The notes under the pieces are model-generated. The model worked only from the letters and a program-made list of their open reading frames with translations, searched no databases and had not been told where the DNA came from. The position numbers were made by a program, and so were the translations under genes. This document shows, piece by piece, positions 34,814-43,873 of a stretch of 64,000 nt of DNA (the stretch's first letter is position 1; every line of letters begins with the position of its first letter). Source of the stretch: Natronosalvus hydrolyticus (lineage in GTDB: Archaea > Halobacteriota > Halobacteria > Halobacteriales > Natrialbaceae); the NCBI GenBank assembly GCA_025517525.1, contig JAOPJZ010000015.1:1-64000 (forward strand), written 5' to 3'.

Positions 34814-35281
34814 TCAGGCCCGTTTCGACTCGTCCGTACCGATGTACACCGTTTTTTCCGCGGTGGCGTGGCGAACGCCGTCGGCCGAGACGATATCGAC
34901 GGTGTAGGTACGGGTGATCGAGGACTGGTCCTCGAGTTCTCGTTCGATAGTCTCGAGTTCCGCGTCCGGAATTCGGAACCTGGCGTACAGCGTCTCCGAC
35001 CCGGGTTTCAGGAACTCAATCGACGCCGCACGGTCCCAGACGACGTAGTCGTTCCCGAGTGCCTGGGTCAGCATGACGGCGTATATTGGGTCGATGGCGG
35101 CGTAGAGACTCCCGCCGAAGGTCGTCCCGAAGATGTTTTTCGTTCGCCAGGAGTGCGGGATTGCTACCCGAATTTCTTGCCAGTCGCTCGCGATGTACAG
35201 CACGCGGCCGCCGGCGAGTCGGTAGGCCGGAAAGAGATTGAAGCGATAGCGGGCGAGTTTTGTGCGAATCGATTCGCTCAC
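34814..35281 (-). CDS. DUF4442 hotdog-fold protein
   Basis: A 155-residue protein of the DUF4442 (YiiD C-terminal/thioesterase-like hotdog) family, shown by FNLFPAYRLAGGRVLYIASDW and NIFGTTFGGSLYAAIDPIYAVML, with a substrate-side GGSLYAAIDP. No GNAT domain is fused. The probable start is GTG at 35281 (VSESIRTKLARYRF); no ATG is well placed, and the larger frame further upstream overlaps the opposite-strand alpha/beta hydrolase start region. It could act on acyl-CoA-type thioesters; substrate unknown. Confidence 0.78.
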   Translation of the reverse strand: MSESIRTKLARYRFNLFPAYRLAGGRVLYIASDWQEIRVAIPHSWRTKNIFGTTFGGSLYAAIDPIYAVMLTQALGNDYVVWDRAASIEFLKPGSETLYARFRIPDAELETIERELEDQSSITRTYTVDIVSADGVRHATAEKTVYIGTDESKRA

Positions 35282-35420
35282 AGGTAGCCTTCTCGAGGGG
35301 GTGATTGTAGCCGCTTCGAATGTGGTTGCCAGCCGAGGGGCGACAGTCGGGATTCGAAACCACCGCGCTCGAGCAGCGAGACCGTTCAGGTTTTTATCCT
35401 TTCCCGACGAATTCGAAGCT

Positions 35421-36173
35421 ATGAGAGAGCGAATCTTCAACGAAGATGGCGAGGAAGACCTCGTGTTCGTCATGGGGCTTGGCAACCGATGGACCCACGA
35501 GAACGTGGGCTGGCTCATCGAGAAACTCACGGACGCGGGCTATCGCGTCCACGCGTTCGAACTCCCGACGAACATTGCCGATTTCAAGGCCGATTGGCTC
35601 GAGCCCGTCGCCGAGTACGTCATCGACCTCGAGGAGTACCAGCTCCTGGCACACAGCGCCGGTTCACTCGTCGCGCAGGCACTCGACGGAGCGGACAACC
35701 ACGTCTACCTGAGCCCGTGGTGGGGCTACAGCCCCGACCGCTCACCGCTGTTGCTCGATATCCTCGAGCAGATTCCGACCAGTGCGCCGTTCTTGCCACG
35801 CGGCGAGGTCCCGAAGTCGGCCATCGGGGACCTGGCGACCGACCACCAGATGGCCACGGGGCCAAATTGGCTCTCGCCCTCGTTCATCCGCGAAACCCGG
35901 CGCGCTCAACAGGAGTTGCTCGCCATCGACCACGACGCCGTCGTCTTCTGCTCGCTTCGCGACTCCATCGTCGACCTGCGTCCCATCGGCGAGCGCGTCC
36001 CTGCCGAACATATCGTGCTCTACGACGGCGGCCACGAACTGTTCTCCTCGAGCGTCCGGGACCGATACGTCGAGCTCCTGCTTGCGGCACTCGAGGACGG
36101 CGCTGACGCCATCGAGGAACGCCAGGTCGTGCCGCTCCCCGAACGCGAGGAGGTACCCCCGTCAGTCGAGTAG
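35421..36173 (+). CDS. Alpha/beta hydrolase
   Basis: A 250-residue soluble enzyme. The early beta strand is followed by VFVMGLGNRWTHEN (oxyanion region near residue 15), the nucleophile elbow is AHSAGS (residues 74-79, variant of GxSxG), and the terminal histidine is in GGHELF near residue 208, with Asp in the SLRDSIVDLRPIGE region. The catalytic Ser-Asp-His set is complete. Reaction unknown; RBBP9/thioesterase-like relatives exist. The ATG at 35421 gives MRERIFNEDGEED. It is divergent from DUF4442, 139 bp away. Confidence 0.82.
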   Translation: MRERIFNEDGEEDLVFVMGLGNRWTHENVGWLIEKLTDAGYRVHAFELPTNIADFKADWLEPVAEYVIDLEEYQLLAHSAGSLVAQALDGADNHVYLSPWWGYSPDRSPLLLDILEQIPTSAPFLPRGEVPKSAIGDLATDHQMATGPNWLSPSFIRETRRAQQELLAIDHDAVVFCSLRDSIVDLRPIGERVPAEHIVLYDGGHELFSSSVRDRYVELLLAALEDGADAIEERQVVPLPEREEVPPSVE

Positions 36174-36403
36174 CTGCCGTTCTTGCACGCGTAGCCATCC
36201 GAACGAACCGTGCGTGCACGCCGAGCTATCGCTTTAGGACCTGTCGGCAGCCCCATCGCTTGCATGCAGAGCATCGCCAGTACCATTTCGAAATCTCTGG
36301 ACACCCGTTTGAGCGATCCTCGAGTCGGTATGCACGCACAACAGCCTGCAAAGGCGGTGAAAGTCGCCCATAACTATTGACGCCTGTATGGAATCTGCGA
36401 TAA

Positions 36404-37654
36404 ATGGCCCCGGTACATCCCACTCGAGCGAGCGAGCAGCCGCCGACTCGGTACTCGAGTGTGCCCGGCCTGCTCGAGCGATTACGGCTCGGATTCGACC
36501 CGCTCGAAGGTGGCTGGCGGGGGAGTGATTCACCGGAGTCGACGCCCGAGACGGATCCCCTCGAGCAGGCGGCGCTGTCTCGGGCCGTCGAGACGCTCTT
36601 TCGGCCGGTCGAATCCGGCGGTTTCTGGGACCAGTCGGCGGGCCATTTCGTCCCCGGCTATCGGCTTCGAAAGCCCCCGTTACAGGTGGAAGCGACGTCC
36701 GATGGGGCTCACACCTCGTCTCTTCTTCCTCGCGTGCCCGGCTTCCGATGGTGCCCCCAGCGCGGCCTCGAGTACCGGAACGGGCCGCTGGCGACGATGG
36801 CCGCGATGCGCTGGCGCGTCTCACCCGCTGGAACGGGCGCGTACGATTCGCAGTTGCAAGGGCAACTCGCCCACTGTCGAACCCTTGGGACGTCGCTGGC
36901 ACATCGAGATAGCCTCACGCCGGCCGAGCTGGGGGCGCTGCTCGAGGCGTTCTCGCTGGCAAGTGACGTCCTCGACCCGTCGTGGCTGGAGGTGGCGAAC
37001 GTACTGTTCGACCGAACCCGTGGCTGTGCGCTCGACCGACCCGAATCGGGGCTCGTGCTGGTCGGCTGGGCGGCGCTGGCCGAACGCTGCCCCAAGTCGG
37101 CCGCTCGAGCGGCGCTCACCGAGGGGCTGGCCGTCCTCGAGGAGCATCGTCGGGCGGACGGCTCCCTGGGATTCGACGACGCGCCCCACGCGGCCCAGCA
37201 GTTCACGAACTGGGGACTTGCCCGTGCGGCACAGGTCCTCGACCGACCGCCCGCGTTGGGGGCCGTCGAACACCATCTCGAGCACACGGTCGAACACCGG
37301 ATGCGAGCCGACGGCGCACTCTTTTCGACCGACCCGCGTCGGGCAGGCTTTCTCGAGCGCTCTCGAGCGGGCGAACCGCCGGAATGGCGAATCCTCAAAC
37401 CGATTTCGCAGGCGCTCTTTATCACGACTATCGACGAGTACGTGGGCGCGGGCGGCCTCTGTGGGTACGACCGGGAGCGGGCGGCCGCCCTGCGGTGGCT
37501 CTGGAACGGACATCCGGGGGGTGACCTCGAGACGGTTGCACTCGATCCGGTGACCGAGTCGGGCCAGCGTGCCCCACCGGGCTATCGAACGGTGTCGTCA
37601 GCGGACCTCGCCTGGGTCGTCGCAGCGCTGGCCGGGCAGCCGTCGTCTGGGTAG
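36404..37654 (+). CDS. Uncharacterised haloarchaeal protein, 416 aa
   Basis: I do not recognise a family. The acidic, alanine- and leucine-rich sequence has repeated helix-like motifs (e.g. AHRDSLTPAELGALLEAF, WLEVANVLFDRTRGC) and a tryptophan-rich segment (GFRWCPQRGLEYR). Predominantly helical repeats around a possible alpha/alpha toroid are a guess from periodicity only. There is no signal peptide or clear transmembrane segment. It starts at ATG 36404 and runs into the NhaC gene, separated by 213 bp. It may be an enzyme of carbohydrate-active or nuclease type, but nothing confirms this. Confidence 0.6.
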   Translation: MAPVHPTRASEQPPTRYSSVPGLLERLRLGFDPLEGGWRGSDSPESTPETDPLEQAALSRAVETLFRPVESGGFWDQSAGHFVPGYRLRKPPLQVEATSDGAHTSSLLPRVPGFRWCPQRGLEYRNGPLATMAAMRWRVSPAGTGAYDSQLQGQLAHCRTLGTSLAHRDSLTPAELGALLEAFSLASDVLDPSWLEVANVLFDRTRGCALDRPESGLVLVGWAALAERCPKSAARAALTEGLAVLEEHRRADGSLGFDDAPHAAQQFTNWGLARAAQVLDRPPALGAVEHHLEHTVEHRMRADGALFSTDPRRAGFLERSRAGEPPEWRILKPISQALFITTIDEYVGAGGLCGYDRERAAALRWLWNGHPGGDLETVALDPVTESGQRAPPGYRTVSSADLAWVVAALAGQPSSG

Positions 37655-37867
37655 TAGTTCATCTTTCCGTGATCGGGAGTTGGCTGTCATCGTCCGGACC
37701 GGGTCAGGTTCCTCCCACTCGAGTCGCCGCTGAGCCGTGCAGTCCCGTCCACGGCCAGGATACCGGGTCGTGGTAACGTGGGGCAATCATTTGGAAATTG
37801 GATACTACTCGAGACAGATCAATCTGTTTGTACTGACACTTATGCTAATTGCCGTTGTGGCCGTGCT

Positions 37868-39586
37868 ATGTCCGAATTCGGTGCCCTTTCGCTCGTTCCA
37901 CCGCTGTTAGCCATCGCGCTGGCGATCTGGACTCGTCGGCCCATCCTCTCGCTGTTCGTGGGTGTCTGGATCGGCGGGGTCATCTTCACCGGCGGACTCG
38001 GTGTCGGACAGACCTTCGACTGGATCGCCGGTTCGATCGCGGACATGTTCCACGCACAGATCCTGATTTTCACCTTGCTGTTGGGCTCGGGCGTCGCCCT
38101 CATCTGGCGACTCGGCGGTGCTATCGCCGTTCGAAACTGGGCGGTCGCACGCCTCGAGAGCCAACGAACGACGGGCGTGACGACCTGGCTGCTCGGCATC
38201 GCGCTCTTTTTCGACGACTACGCCAACACGGCCATCGTTGGCTCGACGATGCGGGACATCTCCGATCGGATGCGGATCTCTCGAGAGAAACTGTCCTACA
38301 TCGTCGACTCGACGGCCGCGCCCGTGGCGACCATCGCCATCTCGAGCTGGGTCGCCTTCCAGCTCTCGATGGTTCGGGAGGCGTTCGCCGATATCGAAGA
38401 AACCGCCGGCGTCGAAACGCCCAGCGCCTTCGCGGTGTACCTCGAGTCGATTCCGTACAACGCCTACGCGCTGTTGGCGATTGCGATGGTCGGCATCATC
38501 GTCCTCTCACGGCGCGATTACGGCGAGATGCTCGACGCTGAACACCGGTCCTGGCAGACCGGGAACGTGACCCGCGAGGACGCTGTTCCCTTGCAAGAGG
38601 TGGAAAAAGACCTCGGAGAACCCGTCCTCGAGCGCCCGATGTTGCGGACGTTTTTCCTCCCGATCATCGTTCTGATCGCCGTGACCACCATCGGCGCGTT
38701 CTGGACGGGGTATCAGGCGGCCGAACTGGCGGGCGTCGGAGAGGTGCTCGGATTGACGACGGGCGAGTTCGCCGAGACGATAGCCGGGGAGGCCGACTGG
38801 GCGGCCGCGCTGGTCTGGGGCTCGTTCGCGATGGTGCTCTCAGCTATCGTTCTCGGACTGGTCTACGATCTGTTCGACCTCGAGGATGGCGTCGAAACGG
38901 TGCTCGACGGGTTTGGTCTGATGCTCACTGCGGTAACCATCCTGGTGCTCGCCTGGTCGATCAGCGCGGTCGCGGGCGACCTCGGCACCGGGGAGTACGT
39001 CGCCGCGGCGACCGAAGGCGTGCTCTCGCCGGCGATATTTCCCGTCGTCGTGCTTTTGACGGCCGCGTTCATCGCGTTCACGATGGGCTCGTCGTGGGCG
39101 ACGATGGGCATCGTGACGCCGATCGCGTTGCCCGTCGCGTACAACCTGACGGGCGATTTTACGCTGGCACCGGTCGTCGTCGGAGCCGTCTTTTCGGGGG
39201 CGATTTTCGGTGACCACACCTCCCCAATCTCGGATACGACGGTGCTCTCCTCGACGTTTACCGGGGCCGATTTGATCGATCACGTGCGCACGCAGGCGTA
39301 CTACGCCGTGACCGTCCTCCTCGTCGTGGTGTTTGCGTACCTGCTCAACGGCTACCTCGGAGTTCCGCCAATCGTGTTCTTACCCCTCGGCGTGTTGATC
39401 CTCGTCGGTCTGGTCTACGGACTCTCGAATCTCGACGCCGGACGCAAGGGCGTCGACCCCGTTGCCTCGAGCGTGGACGTCGACTGGGACGAAACGATGG
39501 CTGAGGGGATCGCCGGGCCCTCGAGTCCGGGAGCCGGTGAGGATCCTGACCCGAGTTCGCCCAGCGGGTCTGAGTCCGGCGATTGA
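37868..39586 (+). CDS. nhaC: NhaC-type Na+/H+ antiporter
   Basis: A 572-residue membrane protein with about 12 helices. The family motifs FFDDYANTAIVGSTMRDISDRM near residue 110 and GDHTSPISDTTVLSS near residue 450 (with paired acidic residues) mark an NhaC-type exchanger, which moves Na+ out and H+ in and matters for a halophile. The tail after residue 525 is hydrophilic and acidic. The ATG at 37868 (MSEFGALSLV) is chosen, although the open frame extends 30 codons upstream. The exact ion or substrate preference is not proven; some relatives carry malate/lactate. Confidence 0.86.
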   Translation: MSEFGALSLVPPLLAIALAIWTRRPILSLFVGVWIGGVIFTGGLGVGQTFDWIAGSIADMFHAQILIFTLLLGSGVALIWRLGGAIAVRNWAVARLESQRTTGVTTWLLGIALFFDDYANTAIVGSTMRDISDRMRISREKLSYIVDSTAAPVATIAISSWVAFQLSMVREAFADIEETAGVETPSAFAVYLESIPYNAYALLAIAMVGIIVLSRRDYGEMLDAEHRSWQTGNVTREDAVPLQEVEKDLGEPVLERPMLRTFFLPIIVLIAVTTIGAFWTGYQAAELAGVGEVLGLTTGEFAETIAGEADWAAALVWGSFAMVLSAIVLGLVYDLFDLEDGVETVLDGFGLMLTAVTILVLAWSISAVAGDLGTGEYVAAATEGVLSPAIFPVVVLLTAAFIAFTMGSSWATMGIVTPIALPVAYNLTGDFTLAPVVVGAVFSGAIFGDHTSPISDTTVLSSTFTGADLIDHVRTQAYYAVTVLLVVVFAYLLNGYLGVPPIVFLPLGVLILVGLVYGLSNLDAGRKGVDPVASSVDVDWDETMAEGIAGPSSPGAGEDPDPSSPSGSESGD

Positions 39587-39726
39587 TCGGATTCGGGGCC
39601 GGCACTGGCTCGTGTTCGTTTCGCCGGTTCGCAGGCGGGCTCGGTTCCACGCTCGAGATCGGTCGATTTCCCACCACGTTCTCCGCCTTCGCTACTCTTT
39701 TGCCCCAAGCTACTGCATAGTCGACC

Positions 39727-40491
39727 ATGGACGCACCCATCGATCACGTCATGCTTCGTGTCGAAGACCTCGAGGAATCGCTGGAGTGGTACCAGACGCA
39801 TCTGGATTACGAGGAGAAAGGCCGCTGGGAGGCCGACACCTTCACCAACGTCTTCCTCGGGCCCGAGGACGTCCACGAGGACGGCGCGCTGCTCGAGTTG
39901 ACCTACAACCACGACGGGCGCACCTACGAGATGGGCGACGCCTGGGGGCACATCGCCGTGCGGGTCCCCGAAGACGAACTCGACTCGAGTTATCAGCAAC
40001 TGATGGACGAGGGCGTCGAGGACTACCGCGACCCCGAATCCTGTGGGAACCGCTACGCGTTCGTCAAAGACCCGGACGGACACGAGATCGAGATCGTGAA
40101 ACGCGATTACGGGGCGAAGTGGAGCCTCGACCACACCATGATCCGCGTCGAGGACGCCACGGAGGCGCTTGGCTACTGGCTCCGAACCTTCGAGTACGAG
40201 CACACGGGTCGCTGGGAGGCCGACACCTTCGCGAACTACTTCATGAGCCGGGAGGGCGCGGCTCCAGAGGAGATGAGCGTCGAACTCACCTACAACTACG
40301 ACGGACGCACGTACACGATGGGCGACGCCTGGGGGCACCTCGCCGTCGCCGTCGACGATCTGGACGAGGCCTGGGAGCAGACGCTCGAGCGCGAATCCGA
40401 GGACTATCGGGACCCCGAATCCTGTGGCGACCGCTACGCGTTTACCAAAGACCAGGACGGCCACGAGATCGAGATCGTGCGAAAAGACTGA
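39727..40491 (+). CDS. Two-domain glyoxalase/VOC-superfamily protein
   Basis: A 254-residue protein made of two similar VOC domains (residues 1-129 and 132-254). Each has the beta-alpha-beta pair with metal-binding H and E: domain 1 HVMLRVEDL and KDPDGHEIEIV; domain 2 HTMIRVEDA and KDQDGHEIEIV. Both halves carry GDAWGH and RDPESCG.RYAF, showing an internal duplication. The family includes lactoylglutathione lyase and ring-cleaving dioxygenases, and haloarchaea lack glutathione, so methylglyoxal with another thiol, or a different substrate, is likely. It starts at ATG 39727; it is followed by 461 bp leading to the S-layer gene. Confidence 0.85.
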   Translation: MDAPIDHVMLRVEDLEESLEWYQTHLDYEEKGRWEADTFTNVFLGPEDVHEDGALLELTYNHDGRTYEMGDAWGHIAVRVPEDELDSSYQQLMDEGVEDYRDPESCGNRYAFVKDPDGHEIEIVKRDYGAKWSLDHTMIRVEDATEALGYWLRTFEYEHTGRWEADTFANYFMSREGAAPEEMSVELTYNYDGRTYTMGDAWGHLAVAVDDLDEAWEQTLERESEDYRDPESCGDRYAFTKDQDGHEIEIVRKD

Positions 40492-40952
40492 ACCGCTACA
40501 GTAGTCTTTCGACCGCTGCACTGTGACCGGTTTGCGATTTTCCCGTATTTCGACCGTTCTCGTTGATGCTGGCTGTCGACTCGAGACTGTCGACTGGTGT
40601 GTACTTCCTCGAGGAGTATCACCTCCCTAGACGACGAAGGGCATCCGCCTCGAGTACCACGTTCTCGTGGCAGTTGCCTATCCATTTCTCGAGGAGTGAG
40701 TGTCTCGAGGGTTTATATGTGGGTCTCGAGTAATCCAGGGTTTCCCGCTGGAGCAATTCGGGAGTATTCGGGCGTTTCAGGCTATGTGTGTGGGTTTGAC
40801 ACACCCCTATTTCACCACAAAGCATTTATAATAACAGTCCATCGGTATCTAATACCCCTACCCAGGGTGACAGTAGTTAGTATGGCCTTACACGCGGTAA
40901 TGTGTAATTGGCAGGAACAGACTGTCGCCGTAAACAGATACAAACGATAAAC
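40492..40952. promoter_or_regulatory. Long upstream region of the S-layer gene
   Basis: This 461-bp gap has no gene. It contains several CTCGAG sites and two TATA-like sequences, TTTATAT (about 40712-40718) and TTTATAATAA (about 40825-40834). The second is the better placed, giving a leader of roughly 100 nt to the ATG at 40953. A long leader is common before highly expressed S-layer genes. No ORF above 60 residues in this gap is credible. Confidence 0.55.
40825..40834 (+). promoter_or_regulatory. Probable TATA box of the S-layer gene
   Basis: TTTATAATAA stands in GC-rich surroundings 119-128 bp before the start codon. It is the strongest TATA match of the upstream region. Assigned by sequence only. 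Confidence 0.55.
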
Positions 40953-43388
40953 ATGACAGGAAATTTCAAAGAACAAATTGGTGCAGTCCTGATGGCTGTG
41001 CTGATGGTTCTCTCCGTAGTTGCGATCGGTGGCGCTGCCCTCGCGGGCTCCGCCGCTGCTGCGCACGATGACGGAGGACCTGACGTTACCCTTGACCGAG
41101 ATTCGATCTCGGGTAACGACACATACGTTGGACAGGAAGTACTAGTAACCAATCTGGAAGACCCAGCCGACCTGATGCAGGGCGGCGAAGTTGTCCAGAA
41201 CCTCCGTGTTAGCGACGGTAACGCAACGATCAACACGGAAAACCTTGACCCAGGCCGGTACTACATCAACGACAATGATGGGGACACCGGTTCCTTCTGG
41301 GTGAACGTACAGGAGGTCGACGCTGACTTCGAGCCAGCTTCCGTTGAGGAAGGCAGCTCCGAAGATGTCAACCTCACGTACGAAGATGTTAGTGAGGTCC
41401 CACGAGACTCCGTTGACGTCTACGTGAGTGCCGAAGATGCTGACGGCGAGGCCGTTAGCGCTGAGGACCTCAACGCCACCTTCGATGATGCCGAAGAGAT
41501 GGCAGACGTTGACGACGCAGTCGTCATCGAAGGCGTCTCCGCAGATGATGTCTTCACCGGTGACTTCAGTGAGTGGGCCGTTGGCGAGTACACGTTCACC
41601 GTGAACGTCGCTGACACCACTGCTGAGGACACCGCGACCCTCACTGTTGAAGAAGAAGGCGCCTACGATGTTGTCTTCAGTGAAGACTTCACCAGCCAGG
41701 AAGTTGGTGACGTTGTCGAGATCACTCTCGAAATCACTGACGGCGACAGCGCCTACGTGACCCTCGAGGACGAATACGACTTCTACGAGGCAAACTTCAC
41801 CGTTGAAACCGAGAACGAAGATGGAGTTGCCACGGTTCAATTCAACACGTACGAAGCAGCTCAGGGCAACGCAATGACTGCTTTCGAGGGTGGTGAAGAT
41901 ACCACCGTCACCGACGCAAATGAGAACGTCGACCTCGACGGAGACCGCATTATCCCCGGTGAAATCGAAATGGAAGCCGCTGAAGCCCAGGGTGAGGAAG
42001 TCCTCGACATCGCCTTCATCCAGCTCAACGACCGCTCCACTGACGATCTGACAACGTGGGTCACCAACCTCGACCCAGATGAGGTTGGCGCAGCCGACCC
42101 AGCTGACATCCCAGAAGCGGGAGTCGTGAGCGACGAAGTCGCACACGGTGACACCGTCGTTGTCCAGGTCGAAGCATCCGGTCTCTACGGATACTTCGCG
42201 GACGTCGATGACTTCGGTGACAACGGTCTCGAACTCGAGTTCGAGAGCACCGAGGAAACGATCTACGGTACCGCACCAACCACGAACGTCTCTGAAGTCA
42301 ACGGCGCTGAACTCGTCGTTGATGAAGAGAACAACCAGTTCTTCGTTGCATTCAGCTCCGAGGAACTCGGTAACGCACTCGAAGACGCTGATGAAAGCGA
42401 CCGATTCAGCTTCGAAAGCCCAGCTGAAGTCGACATCACGTTCTCTGTCAGTGACGAGAACGACTACGTCGACGCTGACGAAGACGAATCCGTCAGCCAG
42501 CTGCTGACGTCTGTTGAACCAGAACTGTCGATTGACGGCGACCTCGACGACCAGGACCGCCTTCAGGTCACCAAGAGTGACGAGGCAGTCATCTCCGGTG
42601 AGACGAACGTCGCACCCGGCCAGGATGTCGACTTCCGACTCCGCTTCACGGAGACCATCGTCCGCGGAACCGCTGAGGTTCAGGACGACGGAACCTTCGC
42701 AGCCGAGTTCGATCTCGACAACCGCGAAGCCGGTGACACGTTCACCGTCACGCCAGCTATCCAGGGCTACGACTTCGGTGACGTCACCGTTGACGCCATC
42801 ATCGAAGACGACGGTATCGGACCGGTCTTCGACGGCGACGTCGACGTTGACCCAGCCGAGCCTGTTGAAGGCGACGACGTGACCGTCACTGTCGACGTCT
42901 CCAACACCGGCGACGAAGAAGGCACCACGAGTGCTCAGTTCGTCTTCGGTGGAGACACCATCATCGATGAAGAGGAAATCTCCCTCGAGGCTGGTGACTC
43001 CGAATCCTTCAGTGCAACCGTCGAAGACGCCGCCGCTGGCGACTACGACTGGGAACTTCTCCTCGACGGTGAGGAAGCCCTCTCGGGCACCCTGACCGTT
43101 GAAGAGGGTGAGGACCCAGCCGACGACGCTGACGACGCTGACGACGCTGACGACGCTGACGATGCCGACGACGCCGACGATGTCGACGACACCGACGACG
43201 CTGACGATGTCGACGACACCGACGACACCGACGACGCAGTCGACGAGGACGACGACGTTGACGACGCCGACGACACCGACGACACCGCCGACGACGACGG
43301 TGACGACGGTCAGCCCGGCTTCGGAGTCGCTGTCGCACTCGCAGCCCTGCTCGGAGCCGCCATGCTGGCACTCCGCCGTCAGGACTAA
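40953..43388 (+). CDS. csg: S-layer glycoprotein with PGF-CTERM sorting signal
   Basis: The structural cell-surface glycoprotein, 811 residues, that forms the outer S-layer. Features: a Sec signal peptide (residues 1 to about 36, cut near SAAA-AHDD), a large acidic beta-rich ectodomain, N-glycosylation sequons (NDT, NAT, NLT, NAT, NFT, NVS), an Asp-Asp-Ala/Thr/Val linker near residues 722-786, and a C-terminus PGFGVAVALAALLGAAMLALRRQD in outline (PGF motif, hydrophobic helix, Arg-rich end). The PGF-CTERM is cut and lipid-linked by archaeosortase A. The linker is usually O-glycosylated Thr-rich; here Asp dominates. Codon usage is well optimised. It is followed by a strong terminator at 43428. 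Confidence 0.92.
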   Translation: MTGNFKEQIGAVLMAVLMVLSVVAIGGAALAGSAAAAHDDGGPDVTLDRDSISGNDTYVGQEVLVTNLEDPADLMQGGEVVQNLRVSDGNATINTENLDPGRYYINDNDGDTGSFWVNVQEVDADFEPASVEEGSSEDVNLTYEDVSEVPRDSVDVYVSAEDADGEAVSAEDLNATFDDAEEMADVDDAVVIEGVSADDVFTGDFSEWAVGEYTFTVNVADTTAEDTATLTVEEEGAYDVVFSEDFTSQEVGDVVEITLEITDGDSAYVTLEDEYDFYEANFTVETENEDGVATVQFNTYEAAQGNAMTAFEGGEDTTVTDANENVDLDGDRIIPGEIEMEAAEAQGEEVLDIAFIQLNDRSTDDLTTWVTNLDPDEVGAADPADIPEAGVVSDEVAHGDTVVVQVEASGLYGYFADVDDFGDNGLELEFESTEETIYGTAPTTNVSEVNGAELVVDEENNQFFVAFSSEELGNALEDADESDRFSFESPAEVDITFSVSDENDYVDADEDESVSQLLTSVEPELSIDGDLDDQDRLQVTKSDEAVISGETNVAPGQDVDFRLRFTETIVRGTAEVQDDGTFAAEFDLDNREAGDTFTVTPAIQGYDFGDVTVDAIIEDDGIGPVFDGDVDVDPAEPVEGDDVTVTVDVSNTGDEEGTTSAQFVFGGDTIIDEEEISLEAGDSESFSATVEDAAAGDYDWELLLDGEEALSGTLTVEEGEDPADDADDADDADDADDADDADDVDDTDDADDVDDTDDTDDAVDEDDDVDDADDTDDTADDDGDDGQPGFGVAVALAALLGAAMLALRRQD

Positions 43389-43464
43389 GTCTCACACACC
43401 ACACTGAGACTTCGTCGCTAACAACCACCCGAACACGCGTTCGGGCCCCGCGGTGCGATTTTTT
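43389..43464 (+). terminator. Probable S-layer transcript terminator
   Basis: Two stems follow the stop codon: GTCTCA...TGAGAC (43389-43410) and the perfect GC stem CCCGAAC-ACGC-GTTCGGG (43428-43445), followed after a spacer by T6 at 43459-43464. Archaeal termination mostly uses T-runs, so the T6 tract is the main element and the stems are supporting. Confidence 0.65.
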
Positions 43465-43873
43465 ATAGACGCTACCCACCCAGCGACAGCTGTGCGGTTT
43501 TGCATACCAACGGCGTGATACGGTTTACCGTCGTCTCTTCCCGGTGATTGCCGACCCCGTATGGCCAATCACCGATAAAACGAAACAGCAGACTGTCTGA
43601 ATCCCGGCCTCGAGATACCAGCCACCGAGTGAGTGCACTCACCACCTACTCACATCTGCCCCAAAGCACCACTCGAGAAAGCCCCACCTCCCCGAACTTC
43701 TACAGCGTCTCACGTCCACGTGGAATGAGGAAGGTCGTTCGACGCACCCTGTTCGGACCTTGCTACCAGAGAAACGCTCGAGTGGCGACTGTAGATACAT
43801 ACACAAACTGATTGTGAGGAAACCGAACTCGAGATCGAAACGGGCCGCGTGGTGACGCCGTCAGGCGTGACGC
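43465..43873. other. Intergenic region with a family B element and no gene
   Basis: Apart from the family B copy 2 (43515-43600), the stretch to the thioredoxin-reductase stop has no supported gene. The sequence after 43600 has some CTCGAG sites and low protein-like character; a small frame of about 87 codons there is a shadow of the repeat. Confidence 0.5.
43515..43600 (-). repeat. Miniature inverted-repeat element, family B, copy 2 (inverted)
   Basis: About 86 bp whose reverse complement aligns closely with copy 3 at 45655-45740: CAGACAGTCTGCTGT at one end, GGTAAACCGTATCAC at the other, and the inner pair GGTGATTGG.CATACGG with GGCAATCACC between. It lies just after the S-layer terminator. 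The inverted orientation relative to copies 1 and 3 suggests mobility instead of tandem duplication. Confidence 0.8.
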
